A stretch of DNA of 64,000 nucleotides, from assembly GCF_018691265.1 (NCBI RefSeq), contig NW_024881283.1:4995731-5059730 (forward strand), written 5' to 3'. The notes below the pieces were generated by a model. It saw only the letters and a program-made list of their open reading frames with translations. It was not told where the DNA came from and did not search any database. Shown here in pieces: positions 11,891 through 25,070 of the stretch. Source of the stretch: Tyto alba (taxonomy: Eukaryota; Chordata; Aves; Strigiformes; Tytonidae). The position numbers and the translations under genes were made by a program. Each line of letters starts with the position of its first letter. The first letter of the stretch is position 1.

Positions 11891-14800
11891 GCGAGGGTGC
11901 TCCCTGTGAGCCAGGCTGGCCCTCCAGCTTACAGCTGCCCTTCTGAGGTGTGTGGAGCTCGGGGAGGTGTGTGTCGCGCCAGGACGCTGCCGTGTCGGTG
12001 GGATGAAGCGCGGTCCCACGGCGCGGGTCCTGCTCTGCTAATCCTCCTCAGGGCTGAAGCAGAGCCCTGCAGCTGGGCCGCGGGGCCTCCCGCTCTGCAC
12101 AGGCTGCTGTAAGTGCACATAAATGTGTCCCCGGGGTCATTCCTGCTGGCGGGATGCTTTGAGGTGGCCGGGCTGGAGGTGCTCAGCTCTGTGGGCACCA
12201 GGGATTTGCCTTCAGCCATTCCCAGGAGTCATCCAGGGGTGGTGGACATCAGCCCCCCTGTCCGCTGCCTCCAGCCGCTGGAGCCTCCCCTCCTTGGGAA
12301 ACACAACATTTCCTCTCCCAAGGAGGAGCGAATTGATGCTGGGCGTCTGTCCTTCCTGCTCCCAGTGGGCATGGCACCCAGCACCCGTAGGGCACAGCAC
12401 CCAGCATCCAGCCCGTCTTCTCTGCTGGTGGCACAGTGCTTGCAAGCGATGAGGGGATGGAAATCTTTCTTGCTGCCCGAGTTGACCTGTCTTCAAAATG
12501 TGCAGTGCTGGAGGAAGACAAAGAGATTTGACCAAGGGGTGATGGAAACGCGGTGGAGCAAGGACTTGAACTGCTTTCTACTGGTAGCCCTACACACTGG
12601 GATGTCTTACGGCCTCTGACCCCTGCCAGCTTCAGAAGGTGGAGGAGAGCAAAGGCTTCCCTTACTTATTAAGAAGATGCTGGACCCTGCACTGATGTCC
12701 ATTCCCTTGCTCTGCCTCAGTTTTCCTCTCCCTGGCAAGCACAGGAGGATGTTTTCCCCCTTCTATCACCAAGTGTTTTGGGATGACTGAGATGGAGGTA
12801 CCTACAAGAGGTTCTCTAAAGGGTATTTCCCTCCAGATAAGGACAAATACCGACTCCAACACGTACAGCCTCTGCCCCTGCGCATGGTCCTGCTGCTTCA
12901 CTTCAGCTGCTCATTCCCCGACAAAATTAAATATGTGCTGTGACGATGGTAATATCCCACACAGAGAAGAAGGTAAAGAGCAATCAGGTTCTCCTGGGCC
13001 AGTGGCACAGAGGGGGCTCTTGCTCCAGGACCGGTGATGCCATCTTGGCCCCATGAACAGCCTGGCCGGGCAGATGGATGGTGGGATCCCTGGTGAGATC
13101 ACACCACCAAAATGCAAACCCTCTTCTTAAAGCTTTGGGGATGACACTGCCTGGTAGATGCTGCCTTAAGGAGGCTGGTTTTCATCTCTCTGGCAGGGTG
13201 TTGAAACACTGCGATCCCGCTTACTGTATCAGCTGCAATTATCGTTGGAAAGGCAGAATGGAAGTGGCTTGTTTAGTTACATTTCATTAAGAGGACTTCA
13301 TCTGGGGGTAGGAAACAAGGAAGCTCGGGCTGTATAAATATTTGAACAACAACTTCCAACAACGTAACCCCTTTCACGCACACACCCATTGCACACGGAC
13401 AGGATACCTTGAAGCATTTCCCACTGCATGCAAAAAGCCTTCAAATCCCCCATTCCTGGTGTGAGGGCAGCGAAAGTGTGAAGTGGTTTTGTCCGTTGGC
13501 TGAAGCTTTGCTCATTTATAAGGCTTGAAGCCTCCAACTCTTTTATTTTCTTGGTAAGCTGAGCCCTGCGGGGCTGGCGGCGTTTCCTGGCCAAGAACCA
13601 GTAACCAGAGATGGGCAACGCTCAGGTCAAGGCTCTGATCTTCAGCAGATTCGAGATGTTTTCTTTCATCTGGAAACCTTAGCTTCACTGGCGCCGTGCA
13701 GAGCCTAAGCACTTCCAGACAGGACACATCGGGAACCAGGTCCCGGTGTCCCAGCTCCTCTGCCCCGTCCCAGTGGTGGCTGCGTTTGGGTTGACCCCAT
13801 TGCTGGCGGCGGTCCCGGTGCTCCTGCAGCCAGCGGGTCCCCTGGGACCATTTCTTCTCCCTTTGCACAAAACGGGGTGACATCCAAAAAGGCAGAATTT
13901 TAGCAAATGCTTGAGCTGCCCCGTGTGGAGAAAACTGGTTTTATTTAATTGAATTTTTATTTTTCTTTATCACACATCATGTCTGATTGCTTAACGCCAC
14001 TGGATGTAGAGGGGAGGGTGGCTGTGCAGTTGCTGAGCTGAAGGGGCTGGTGCCGTCGGAAGGGAGATTGATTACATTTCCAGACGAATAACTGCAGCAG
14101 ATAAAGTTCAGGGCAGATAAATAAAGGTTGAGGGCTCTTTGTGCATGGACTAGAAAGAGGAAATACCTTTTTTTTTTTTTTTTTTTTCCCCTAAATCAAG
14201 GAGCTCCAGCAGTGATCTGCTGGAGGTGGGAAACGTTGACATACTCCCGAGCACTTTCGGAGGGAGGTGGGCTGATTTTGCAGCTGAAAAAGGCAGATGA
14301 AATTGATTTTGTGGCCTGGACAACCGCTATCTCTCTCAGAGGGGCTGGGTAGAGCCAGGATGCGGCCCCAGGCTGGCTGCTGGCCTTTCTCTGCTTTGTG
14401 GCATCACCTCCCCTCCCTGGGCACGGCAGGGAGGGCAGGGAGTCCAGTGTGAACTCCCCACCCTGCTCTAATTCCTGTCGGAGAGTTGAGTGATGAGGCA
14501 AGACAGCAGAAATTGGGTTACCCTGGGCAGTGAGAAGTGCTTCCACATGCGCTGGGAACCGCTCGCTGTTTGCAAGGAACCTGAGCTGGGGTTTTCACAC
14601 CCCCTTTGCAATGCTAACACCTGGTTGTTCTGAATCTAATCACCCGTAGATCTATTTTTAAGGTGAAAAAAAATTGGGTATTTAAGTGTCAGGCAAGCAA
14701 CACTTGGCATTTGCACATCTTTCAAGTACTGATTAATTAACTCCCTCCACACCCCCAAAATCAGGCGCCTTCCCCCAGTGAGAGTGGCACATCAGTCCCA

Positions 14801-16215
14801 GGAAATCATCGCACCTCACTGGGAACTGATGGCCCCGGTATTATCCCTGCACCCCTGTCACTCCATGCACTCCTCCCCACATCCCCTCTGGGTTTTACCT
14901 GGGGGTCTTGTCCTCGGAATGGTCTCAACGAAGATTAACCCCCTTGCCAGAGTCCGTCCCAGCGCAGGGGCCTGCAATGAACGGCGGAGACAGGAGCGCA
15001 GCACATGCAAAACCTTGCTCCATCCCTGCCTTGCTTTTAACGCACCAGGCATTAAATTGTTGTGTTTCAAGGGCTGGCGCCACCATAATATTTTGTTAGC
15101 GCTGCTGCCTGCCTCGTCTGTGCTTTAACACAGAAGAGCTGGGAAATCCGAGCAGGGAGGGAGCGGGATTAGGTTTCCCCCACTCTGGCCATGCAGAGTG
15201 GCGGGCAGAGAACAAGGACAGCAGTGTCCGAGGCGCTGTGCATCAAAACATCCTGGCACCTATTTCCCCCCCCTCCTCCTTTTCTGCTCCTGGGGTTGTA
15301 AAGAAAAACTGAACCTGGAGAGACCTGATTGCTCCGCAGCGTTCACGGGCATCGGGCGTGCGGCAGTGGCTTTTCTCCGGCTGCAGTGTCTGTCCTTCCC
15401 TGGCCATGAAGAAGTGAATGGGCTCCCGTTGGCAGTAAATAGGGTGGAAAGAGGAAAAATAAAACTCCTTCTTTACTTGAGGCTCACCTCACTCAGGAGC
15501 TGGTGGGCCTGTGGAAGTGCTGGTGTTGCCCTCGGGTGACGTGGGGAGCGTGTAGTCAGCCCAGCCAGCTGGCTGGGGAGATTTGGATGCGCGGAGGAGC
15601 TCAAGCTGTCACCAAAAACCACCCAGCTCTCGACAGGGCTTGTGCTCGGCTGCAGCCAGGGCTGCCAGTGGCCTTGCAAGGGCTGAACCTCTAGTGACTG
15701 ACCAAAATGGATTGGCTGGTCCTTGGGAGTGGAGAAAAACCTTTACGAGGCCAAAATAACTGGAGAGCTATTTATTTGCACCGACTCTCGATGGGCAACA
15801 GGTAGGAGGATGCATGAAGATGTCATGTTAAGTGAGAATAATTAGCTGAGGTCCCCACTTCAAGTCTCTCAGGTGTAATTAGGAGAGTAATTAGGAGAGA
15901 GGAGGCTGCTCTCCAGTGAGGTGCAGCACCACAGTTCTTCCCCACAAACTTTGGGTGTGCAAAACTTTTCATCAAGCTCCTCCTGCATCTCAGGTCTGTC
16001 TTAAAAGCTGTCAGGTATTTGGGGGGATTTTTTTTCTTTCTAGTTTTGAGGAATTAAAGTGAAAATTTCTGGCTTTCTCTTTTCAGTAAAGGTGGCTGGA
16101 AATGAGTGTTTTTCTCTGTCTCTTTGCTAGGGAGAGTAGAGGGATTTGATCAACGTGCTGGGTGCTGGAGCATGGAATTGAGGGGAAAAAGGAAAAAGTT
16201 AAAAATAAAGGAAAA

Positions 16216-16336
16216 AAATAAAAGGAGAAAATAATCAAAAACCAAACCAAAACAAAACAAAAAACCCCAAAAAACCCCAAACAAACAAACAAACAAAAAA
16301 AACCCCCCAAACAAACAAACAAAAAAAGATGAAAAA
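16216..16336 (+). repeat. A-rich (AAAC)n / CCCCAAAA tract
   Basis: Successive AAACC, AAAAC, CCCCAAAA and AAAC units make an A/C-only stretch of over 100 bases. The C-run blocks are G-runs on the opposite strand, which could favour G-quadruplex-like structures. Confidence 0.93.
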
Positions 16337-17354
16337 AATCTCGGGAGGAGAAATGTCATCAGAGCCAGCAGCCATCCAGCTCATGGGAGCGGCTCTTGCC
16401 AGGCTGGAGACCTTCCCCTGCCACCAGCCTGGCCATGGCCCCAGCACCCACCCTGGCTTTGTGGGTGCTCTGCGCCCCTTAGGAGTGGAGATCAGGGCTC
16501 TGCTCCTGCCCAGCCCCCTCCCCATGGGCAGACACCTCTTCATTCCTCTTCCAGCTTGCAAACACCACCTCCAACTTCACCTGTTTGGACCTGTATGGGG
16601 ATTTTATTTTTTTTTTTTTCCTCTTGCCCAGCCATGGCTGCAGGATCCGGCCCAAGGCCAGGGTTTACCTGTGAGACCCAGCCCAGGAGATGCTCCCAGC
16701 AGTGCTGGCCACCACGGCTGAAAAACTTCAACAACAGGGATTTTAACCTCCCTTTAATGTGATAGTGGCTGCTGGCATCATTCAAGTCTCAATTTGCTTT
16801 TATTTTAAATATCCACTCTAACAGCAAGGCTGTGTTGTACGTTAGGGCTCTGGCAAGGTTAAAGCAAGATGCAGAATAAACCAACCACCCAGCCCTGGGC
16901 AGACCTGCCTGCCTGTCCCCCCTCCAGCTCTGCCTTCCAGCTCATTCTTGCTGTCATCCCACATCAGGAGGTCGAGTCCTGGCTGGAGAGGACATCATGC
17001 CATTCCCCAGTGGTCCTCGGGGAAGGGGAAAACTGAGGCAAGGGCTGACAATGCCCTTCCCCGCAGCGTGCTGCCCACGGGCACTAGCACACATGATATA
17101 ATCCACAGCCCAGAGGGTAATTCTCCCACCAGTCTCCCTGACTCCCCCGGGAGCTGCTCACCCTTTTATCTGGCTGGCTGGTGGGGAAGCTCTAACTTTC
17201 AGCCCAGGGTTGCATCCGAAGGTGTTGGGGCACGGAGAACCCTGAGCTGCTGGGACAGGGGGGTGAGAGACGTGGATGCTCTTCCACAGAGATGCGCCGT
17301 GGTCCCCAGAGCCCCAGGGACGGGAGAGAATCCCCTGCCCGTTCCCATCCCCTG

Positions 17355-17445
17355 CCCTGCATTACTGGCACCTATTTTGCAGGCAGATAAACTGAGGCAC
17401 GTGATGACTTGTCCCCCCGTGTGTGCCACCCAGGCATGTGGCTAT
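17355..17445 (-). repeat. MIR-like SINE relic
   Basis: Read on the - strand, this contains GGACAAGTCATCACGTGCCT then CAGTTTATCTGCCTGCAAAA and TAGG, which follows the conserved 3' half of MIR elements (..GGCAAGTCACTT..GCCTCAGTTTCCTCATCTGTAAAATGGG). It is diverged and truncated. Confidence 0.55.
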
Positions 17446-18045
17446 GTCCACAGCTCCCTGCCCCTCGACAACACTGAAGAACTTGTCTTGGCTGAACTCC
17501 ATCTCCGTGGCCTGGATACGGAGCACGGGAGGACGAGCACTCCCGGGGGTCCATCTGCGCTGCCGGGTCTCTGCAGAGGAGCTGGAGGCAAGACGGGGAG
17601 CGTGTGAATCCCAAAGTACCAATTATCAACATCCTGCTACTGGGAGGCCATCGGGGGAGTGTTTAACATAGTGGCAGTCCCTGTGCCAAGCACTCGAGGA
17701 AGGGCAGGAAAAAAAAAAAAAAAAAGAAGTCCTATTTTGCAGCTCTTTGGAGATCTGAGTCTCAGGGAGGGGAGTGAGCTCTGAAATGCGCCTTTGTGGA
17801 AGGTGAGAAAAGCTCGAGACAGTTTTGCATGTTAAGCTGCAATAAGATTATGGAGCAGAGCAAATTAAATCATTTCTGTAATGACTGGGGGGAAGTTCCT
17901 GCTGACGGCGGCGGCTCCTGAGTCCCGAGAAGGAAATGGTGGATGGAGCCGGGGGGCTGGGACCCACCCTGAGCAGCCGAGGATGGTGGCCTGGGGTCTG
18001 CGGGCAGGGTGCCGGGGAGGGCAGGATTTTCCCGGGGCTGCTGGC

Positions 18046-18059
18046 GTCGCCATGGCAAT
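18046..18059 (+). promoter_or_regulatory. X-box-like site GTCGCCATGGCAAT (intron 1)
   Basis: Near-consensus RFX palindrome with both half-sites (GTCGCC and GGCAAT); the last base departs from the consensus. Confidence 0.35.
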
Positions 18060-19139
18060 GTGCAATCCCACGGGAATGAATGAGTCCGGAGTGCACTGTG
18101 AATCCTTCGGGTGGAAAAGAGATCGGGCCTGGCCAGGTAGAGCAGGGAGGTGGAGGAGGGCAGGTAGCAGGGCTGGGGGTGCAGGCACTGTCCCTGCCTG
18201 CCAGGCTGGCTGGTTTTGCTCCGTCCCATACCAGTTGTCTCCGTTGCCTCCCCTGGGTTAGCAGGATGCTCTTGGTAGGAGGATGGAAGGCACTGTAGGT
18301 TTGGGCTTTTCTGGAAAGCGGGTATCATGGTGCTCTGGGCTGTGGCATGGGACTCTCCTCACTCCGGGGTACTGAAGGGAGGCTCTGTAAAGCCCAGCTT
18401 GGGCTTGGGTTTTTCCTTATCTGGCTCACCCAGGCTTGGGGGAACCTCCTACCCCACTCCCGCATCTGCCAACAGCATCATTTCCAGCCAAGTGCTCCAC
18501 CAGCACTGGCCAAACCCACAGCCGTGAAGCAAAGGGCCACGCTCCGAACCACTGCGGTTGCAGCATGAGCCAAACACGGTGGTCCCTGCGGGTGCTTAGG
18601 GGTTGGGGGGACCTGCCACCCCAGGGGAACCCCAAGAAGCCACCTCAGTTGCCTGATGCAATCCCAGCCAATGCGTGGCAGAGCCTCGCTGGGCTCGTTT
18701 GTGCCTCTTCATTCGGCATTTTGCATGCAGCAGGAGGTGGAGACTTTTGTTTGTGTGCTTGTGGTTTTTTTCTCCCTCATCTCCCTGGAGGTAAAAAGCA
18801 GAGCGTGCCGGGAGATGAGGTGTTAGCAACAATTTACGTTGGGAGATTTGCTATTTTTCATGCCAGCTCTGGCTCGGGGATGTTTATTGTGTAGTGGGGT
18901 AGGATCTGGCACTAATCCATTGAAGAATTGGAATAAAAAATGATGGTGTAGACAGGAGGAGGAGGAAGAGATGCTGAGCCTGGTCCAGGGTACCTGGATG
19001 TGGTGGTTCGTTATATTCCCCAAGTGATGATTAAACACTCACGAGCATACGCGTCTGGACGCAGGTTTCGGGATGTGCCTGCACCCAGCCTGGCTCCTCG
19101 CAGCGTTGCCTGCGTTGGCAGTGGAGAATCAATACAAAG

Positions 19140-19265
19140 CCAGAATAATTGCTGCTCCTCGGTAAATGTTAATGATTATTTTACTTGCATAAAATAACTG
19201 GCCTATTAAATCAAAATGCACTGGGGTTTAGGCAGCTGTTATTCAGGGGCTTAATTAATCTGAGC
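19140..19265. promoter_or_regulatory. AT-rich island with homeodomain-type motifs
   Basis: AGAATAATTGCTG, GTTAATGATTATTTTAC, CCTATTAAATC and CTTAATTAATCTG are clustered in 125 bases, again contrasting with GC-rich flanks. Confidence 0.25.
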
Positions 19266-19937
19266 AAGAATGAAGTTACAGAAAATAACTGGCTGCTGCT
19301 TGCCTGAGCTCAGACCATGTCTTGTGAGTGGGATCTCCGCCGGTTGTGAGCATCAGCCCCTCGCAGTTTCCACCAGCATCCTGCACCCCCAAACGCCAGC
19401 CATGCCATGCCTTTGTAGCCCAGCCTCTTTGGCTTTGCCATGGGCATCTCCATCTCAAACAACTTTGGTGTTCTCTAGTATTAGTCCTTGGATAAAATCT
19501 TGGCTGGGGCTGACCATGCTAGGACATTGAGGTCTTTTCCCAAAGCAGCAGGTCCCAGTGACAGTGAGATGCTGTCTGGAGCAGCTTTCCAACAAATTTA
19601 TTTTTAACTTGCAGCCTTGGATCAAAGAGTGGAAATTCAGTGATTTTTTTGTAGTGGGAAAAGAATTGTGGAGTTTTTAAGGTTCAGAAACAATGTTTTC
19701 ATTTCAACTTTATGTGCAAGTTAATATTATTTCAACTGTTTATAGTATCACTAAATCATGTGTTGGGGTGAGTTATTAAGGTTTTCTATATAAAACACCA
19801 GAAAAGTGCTTTCAAGGGGTGATTAATTGAAAATATCCTGTGGAAAATATCATAGAAATAATCGATGCTTTTCCTGCGATATGTTCTCAGTTTAAGCGTG
19901 TTTTCCTGCAGAAAACGGCTTTCAGCCCCTGACGGAT

Positions 19938-19988
19938 TGCTGACCCTGGCTGTGTCCTTCGAGCTTTCTGACACAGCCAGAGTCAGCA
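19938..19988. other. Near-perfect 19-bp inverted repeat (hairpin)
   Basis: Arms at 19938-19956 (TGCTGACCCTGGCTGTGTC) and 19970-19988 (GACACAGCCAGAGTCAGCA) pair at 18 of 19 positions around a 13-base loop. On the opposite strand the single mismatch becomes a G-U pair. It is shorter than a usual microRNA precursor, and outer flanks do not pair well. It might be a structural element or a decayed palindromic repeat. Confidence 0.6.
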
Positions 19989-21291
19989 TCTCCCTTGGAG
20001 GACACACCCCGGGTCACTGTCACTCTTGCACGCTGCCATCGCCCTTTGCATCGCTCCGTCCCAGCAAGGCCAGTCTCCTGCCCACCTTGCCCTCTCCCCT
20101 TGCCCTTGCAGCGTGCAGGGCTGAGGGTCTGCTGCTGGGAGCTGGGGGGGTTGGGCTTCCCAAAGCTGTCTCACGGGGTTGAGATGCAGACGGGGCCTTT
20201 GGGACTTGGGCTTTCTGGTTTTGCTGTTCATTTCACAAGGAGGATGGGCAGGGGATGGGACGCAGAGACAAGAGCCTGTACTTGGCACCAAGGGATGGGG
20301 CAGGATGGGATGGCAAGCTGGTCCTTGTGCTCACCTGCACGATCTCATCCCCTTCTCCAGGCTGCTTTCACACTGATTCAATCCTCCTTTTCCTCTTTAA
20401 CTGCCCACCTGAGATGTGGAGCAGGCTGGTCCTGTGCGTCCCTGCTGATGTTCCCTGCCTGCACCGCTTCCCCTGCCTTGGCCCCGTCTCGTGCCACAAA
20501 ATTGTGCCAGAGGCTGCTGTGTGGCCATGAGCATCCATATCATGGGATAAAACCGCCTCCATCCCCAGCCTGCCATGCCAGTTCTCCCTGCAGCAGGACC
20601 CTTCTCATCTTCAAACCCGCACACGTGGTGCTGGGGGCTGCAGCTGGACCCGGCGGGAGGAAGGGTGTGGGCTCCTGGGGCTGCGATGCTTTCCTGGGGT
20701 TTGCTTTGCCTCGAGTTGCTCAGCTCTGCTCTCTGCGCACGTTGCCAATGAGCCTTACACGTGTACCACGTAGCTTTGTCCCCATCGCTGCCAGCCTGAG
20801 CTCTGGGCATGAACCAAGCCTGTGTCCTGGCTGCCTTAGAAACCACCGGATTTCAGCTCCTGTTATGTCCTTTCTGACTCCATCAGGGAAAACGCTTGAG
20901 CTTTTGTCCACAGCCAGGAGGGGTAGAAACATCCACAGCCTTCAATCACTTCCACCACCCAGACTGGGGCAGATAACTCCCAGCCAAGGCTGCTGGGCTG
21001 TGGGGAGATGCTCTGACCCTCCGCAAAGTCCCACAGACAGCGGATGCCAGGACTTGAGTCGGGATTTCTCCCCAAGCCTGGACTGAGCTCTCCGGGAGCT
21101 CCTCTGTGTTTTCAGAGGCGACTCTTCTCCCCCTCTCCTCGAACTGTAGCCCACCCCATGAGGCCACTGATTTCCTCTTTCCCCGCGACACCCCCAGGGA
21201 AGCAGACCCCAGACCCAATTCGGGGGGATGCACTGGAGGACACCACCCATCGCCCCGCACCAGCGATGGATGCGTCGCCATGGAGGAGGCA

Positions 21292-21305
21292 GTTTCCATG
21301 GCAAC
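21292..21305 (+). promoter_or_regulatory. RFX X-box palindrome GTTTCCATGGCAAC (intron 1)
   Basis: The 14-mer is identical to the one at 39093. It is followed by CGTTGCCATGCCAATGG, a second imperfect X-box half-site, so this spot may bind RFX factors cooperatively. Confidence 0.45.
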
Positions 21306-22185
21306 CGTTGCCATGCCAATGGCGACCGACAAAGGGCCTGAGAGCATCCCGAGGAGGTTCACCAGCCTCTCCCCGTGGTTAAAGATGGATTGATTTATAA
21401 GGATCCCTTCCTCCCGGTGTGAAAACCAGACACTCAGCAGTGAATTTCACTTTTGCAATGGCAGCACATTTGGGTTTAAATGTTCAGGGCAGGTTTCAGG
21501 AATTTTAAGTCTCTGCAAAAGCCCTGCCATGGAGTGGGAGCACCCTAAAAAAATACAGCATCCTCATCCTCCCTGCCTAGGGGAGGGACGAGCAAGCAAG
21601 GGTGTGTAGGGAATTTAGGAAGACCCAAACCAGCTGGTCCCTGTCCCGTACAGGACTGTACAAAGATGTGGAGGGGTCTGTAAGAGCACGTTTGTACCAT
21701 ACATGAAGGTGGAGGGCAGGTCCCCTCTATGCCTTGGTTTCACCATATTTTAAATACTCAAATTCACTGGTGTACACAGAGAGCTGCTCGTGGGAGGGCT
21801 GAGTGGGACCCTTTACCTGAGCTTTACATTTTTTCACATGTAAAATGGTGTCACCCACCTTGATAAAGGGAGAGAAGAGGGAGGGACGGGGCGTCCACTG
21901 TGCTGGGGGTGTTAGATACGCACAGATGATGGGGAGGGAGTGAAGCCTCTCTAATCTCCCTGCTCAGCTCCGATGGTGCCAGGCCAAAGGGCCTGAGCTC
22001 TTGTTCACTTTCCAGGGCTCTTGGTGCAGGATTTAGATGTGATTTGCACTGCTGCCACCCCTTGACTGCCGCTGCCGGCCGGTCCAGCCACGCAGCAGAG
22101 CGGAGGCATCAAAGGGAACAGCGAGCGGCTGGGTGGGTGTCATCGTCTGCCGATCTCAACCCCACAGTGGCTGCGGGAGCAAAAG

Positions 22186-22205
22186 CTTGATCCTCTTGGA
22201 TCAAG
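22186..22205. other. Small perfect hairpin CTTGATCC-TCTT-GGATCAAG
   Basis: An 8-bp perfect stem with a 4-base loop in intron 1; another AAGCTTGAT follows at 22227-22235. Probably incidental. Confidence 0.5.
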
Positions 22206-24941
22206 TGAGAGCTGTTTTTCTTATCCAAGCTTGATGTAGTGGCCATGTCACCTCTGGAGCTGCTGGGTCTAAATCCTTTGGATCTGGCACTTATTTTGGG
22301 TCATTTAGAGCACTGGAGGAACGTTTAATGAAACTTGACTTTCTGGCCCTGTCCTATGGAAACTACTTTGCATTGGAGCTTGCTTTTATAGCCACGAATC
22401 TGTGACCTTTTTGGACATTGGAGGAGTAGAAATAGGGCAGGCAGTTTGGGTCCGGGTGACATCAGAGCCGTGTCCTGGCCCAGGCTGCTCGCATGGCTGG
22501 CATGGCAGTGGGCTGGCCATGACTCATGGGCTGAGCCACGGGGACGTGACACGAGCGGTTCCCTTTCTGCAGGACAGTCCTGAGCATGGTGGAGAGCCAC
22601 CACCTCACAGGGCACATTTAAACATTTCCATTCCTTTTCATTTCCCATGAACTTGGACGTTGCTGAAGGTGATGCAACCCCTGGGCCCAGCCGGCGTCTT
22701 GGGCCCCGGTGCCTGCAGCAGCTTTGCCTTGACCCCTGTTTTAATTTCCCTAATGAAGCCCAGCTGGGGGAAGCAGGACTGAGCTGGTTAGCGAAACCCC
22801 CTGCCAAGAGCCATTAGCTGGAAAGTTGTAATTACATGGATGGGAGCTGCTGTCCCTTGCCTTGAGCTGGCTAATCGATGGCCCTTGGCATCCTGCTGCG
22901 GGCAGGGCAGGGCAGGGAGTGGTGTGGGGCTGGGGGCACCGGGACCAGGACGAGCATCGCGCTGGGATTCCCCCCGGTCCCGAGGAGCCTCTGCCTGCCT
23001 GGCCCAGGTTTGCACCGGGCACCTGGAGAAGGCTGCACAGAGGACCTGGGAGTCCTGCAAGTGTGACCCCCCCATCCCAACCATGGAAAGAGACTGACCA
23101 AGGGTGGGGATGCGGCTTGTGTTACTCTCAGCCCTAGGCAGGCATGAAATTCATGCCATGGAAAACCCTCTCTTGGGACTTGCAATCCTCGCCGGGGCGG
23201 CAGCCCCATCCCTCCTGCAGCAGAGTCAGGACAGTCCCTGACACCATCCCTGGGGGCCGGGAGCTGCGGGGGATTGATCCAGCACACCCAGGGGGTCCTG
23301 ACAGTGGGATCCCTCCAACCTTGCTCTGACCACGTGGAACCTGCTGGGTCAGGGCTAAAGTCTGGATGAAGTTTCTCTTTTGGGACAAATCCAGCCAGCT
23401 GCGTCTTTGCTGTGATGGAGGCTGTGACGGATGGGGAGGCAGCCACAGGCTGGGAGGTGGGAGCTGCTGTCCTGCGTGATTTGTGATTTCCCGGGCTGGC
23501 AGAATCACTATTTCTCTCTCCTTCGTCCCAGCCGTGCAAGGGGGAGCAGCCCCCTCACTGCTGGGGGAAGGCTGGATGACTGCGTGGCTTGGTGCACGTG
23601 GAGTACTAATGATCTAAGCAGCAGTAAATCCAAATAAACACCGACTGTTCCCAAGATTTATTGCATGAGCCTGACCTAAAACCATCAGGGCTGCAGCTGG
23701 GGCAGTCTGGCTGGGAGGGGGTTTATGTCAGTGCCTCAGGAGTGGAGTGGCATGGGGGCTTTTTTGGGAGCAGCCGTGTCCCAAACACCCCCCCTCTGCA
23801 CCTGGAGCACCTGGAGATGTTTCACAAGTCTATCAATAAACCTTTGTGAAGCCTGGTGGGCTGGGGCTGTGCTTGCTGCAGTCAGGGGGTCCCCTCCATG
23901 CCTGGTCCTGGCTGTGTGGTTATTTAGAGTTTTACGCTGGGCAGATGCAATCCTGGGATGAAGGATGCTGGAGGGGAGCAAAGGGTTGCCCAGCATTGCT
24001 GCTTGCCATGGTTTTGTATCACCAGCTCCCCCTTGCACACAGGAGCGGCTCAGGAGAAGCATCTGGAGACTTGCGGACAAGCAAGAGAAGGAAAATCCCT
24101 GCCATCCCACATTAGGGCCCGTTTCCCCTCCCCTGAGCAACAGGCACACCGCAGCTTCGCCAGTATTGCAGTGCAACAGCTGCGTGGTGCCTGGTCGTGC
24201 AGGAACTGGTATTACATGCGCTGAGCTGGCCAGGCAGCTGCTGGAGCTGGGCTGCTGGCGGGCTGCCCTGTGCCGTGGGCTGCTGTAGCCCCTCCATGGT
24301 GTAAACTCCACCAATCCTCTGGAATCCACTTAGGGCAAAACCTGGCTGAGAACATCTCTGCTCTCCTGCAGGCTGGCATGTGAGGGGCAGGCATGGGAGA
24401 GACGTCTCTCACGTCGGGGGAGTTGTCTCTGGAGAGAGAGTTTTGGCCCTGCGAGGTGTTTTATTGCTGTGAAGTTGTTCCTGCTGCAGTCAACAGCTCC
24501 AGGAGGTGGATCTCTGGGGGGCTGTGGCACAGATACCGCTCCCTCCACCTGGAGAGTGCGACGGTGTTTGCACAGCGCCGGGGTGTGGATCTGGGGAGGA
24601 AACAGACCCAGAGGAAAGGCTCCCAGATCCAAACATCTGCATCATGTTGAGGAGCCCCGTGCTGCAGGTTGGAGCACAACATTGGTCCAGGAACTTGGGA
24701 GGATGCTGGAGCCGAGCACTGGTTGCTGGGGACTCCTCCCTGGTCACGTGCTGAGCAGCAGGGTGCTGGGCTCAGTTGCTATCTGAGCAAAATACAGAGG
24801 TGTTATTCTCATGGGAAGGTTTGCTTTTGGATTTGGGTTTGGGGCTGGACAATTCTTACCCATTTGCCCTCACTGCATCTCTCCAGTCTCCTGGGCAAAG
24901 CAGATCCAGGACATGCACTGGTTCTGCTGAGGTTCTCCACC

Positions 24942-25070
24942 GATGGTTGGATGGATGGTTGGTTGGATGGATGGTTGGATGGATGGATGGATGGATGGAT
25001 GGATGGATGGATGGATGGATGGATGGATGGATGGATGGATGGATGGATGGATGGATGGATGGATGGATGG
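24942..25070 (+). repeat. (ATGG)n tetranucleotide microsatellite
   Basis: About 129 bases of ATGG repeats. The first 35 bases are interrupted by GGTT variants, and 24977-25070 is uninterrupted (about 23 units). It produces spurious GWMD/SIHP-repeat open frames in all readings. A long pure array suggests length polymorphism. Confidence 0.97.

Noticed and set aside
12003..12041. ATG AAG CGC ... CTG CTC TGC TAA as a possible signal-peptide exon 1 of SDC3
   Set aside because: It is hydrophobic for only a few residues and hits a stop after 12 codons, with no donor site before the stop.
19995..21086. 363-codon open frame on the + strand
   Set aside because: Low-complexity Pro/Ser/Leu/Cys/Arg-rich translation with no domain or recognisable family, overlapped by open frames on the opposite strand. 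It also starts just after the hairpin in intron 1.
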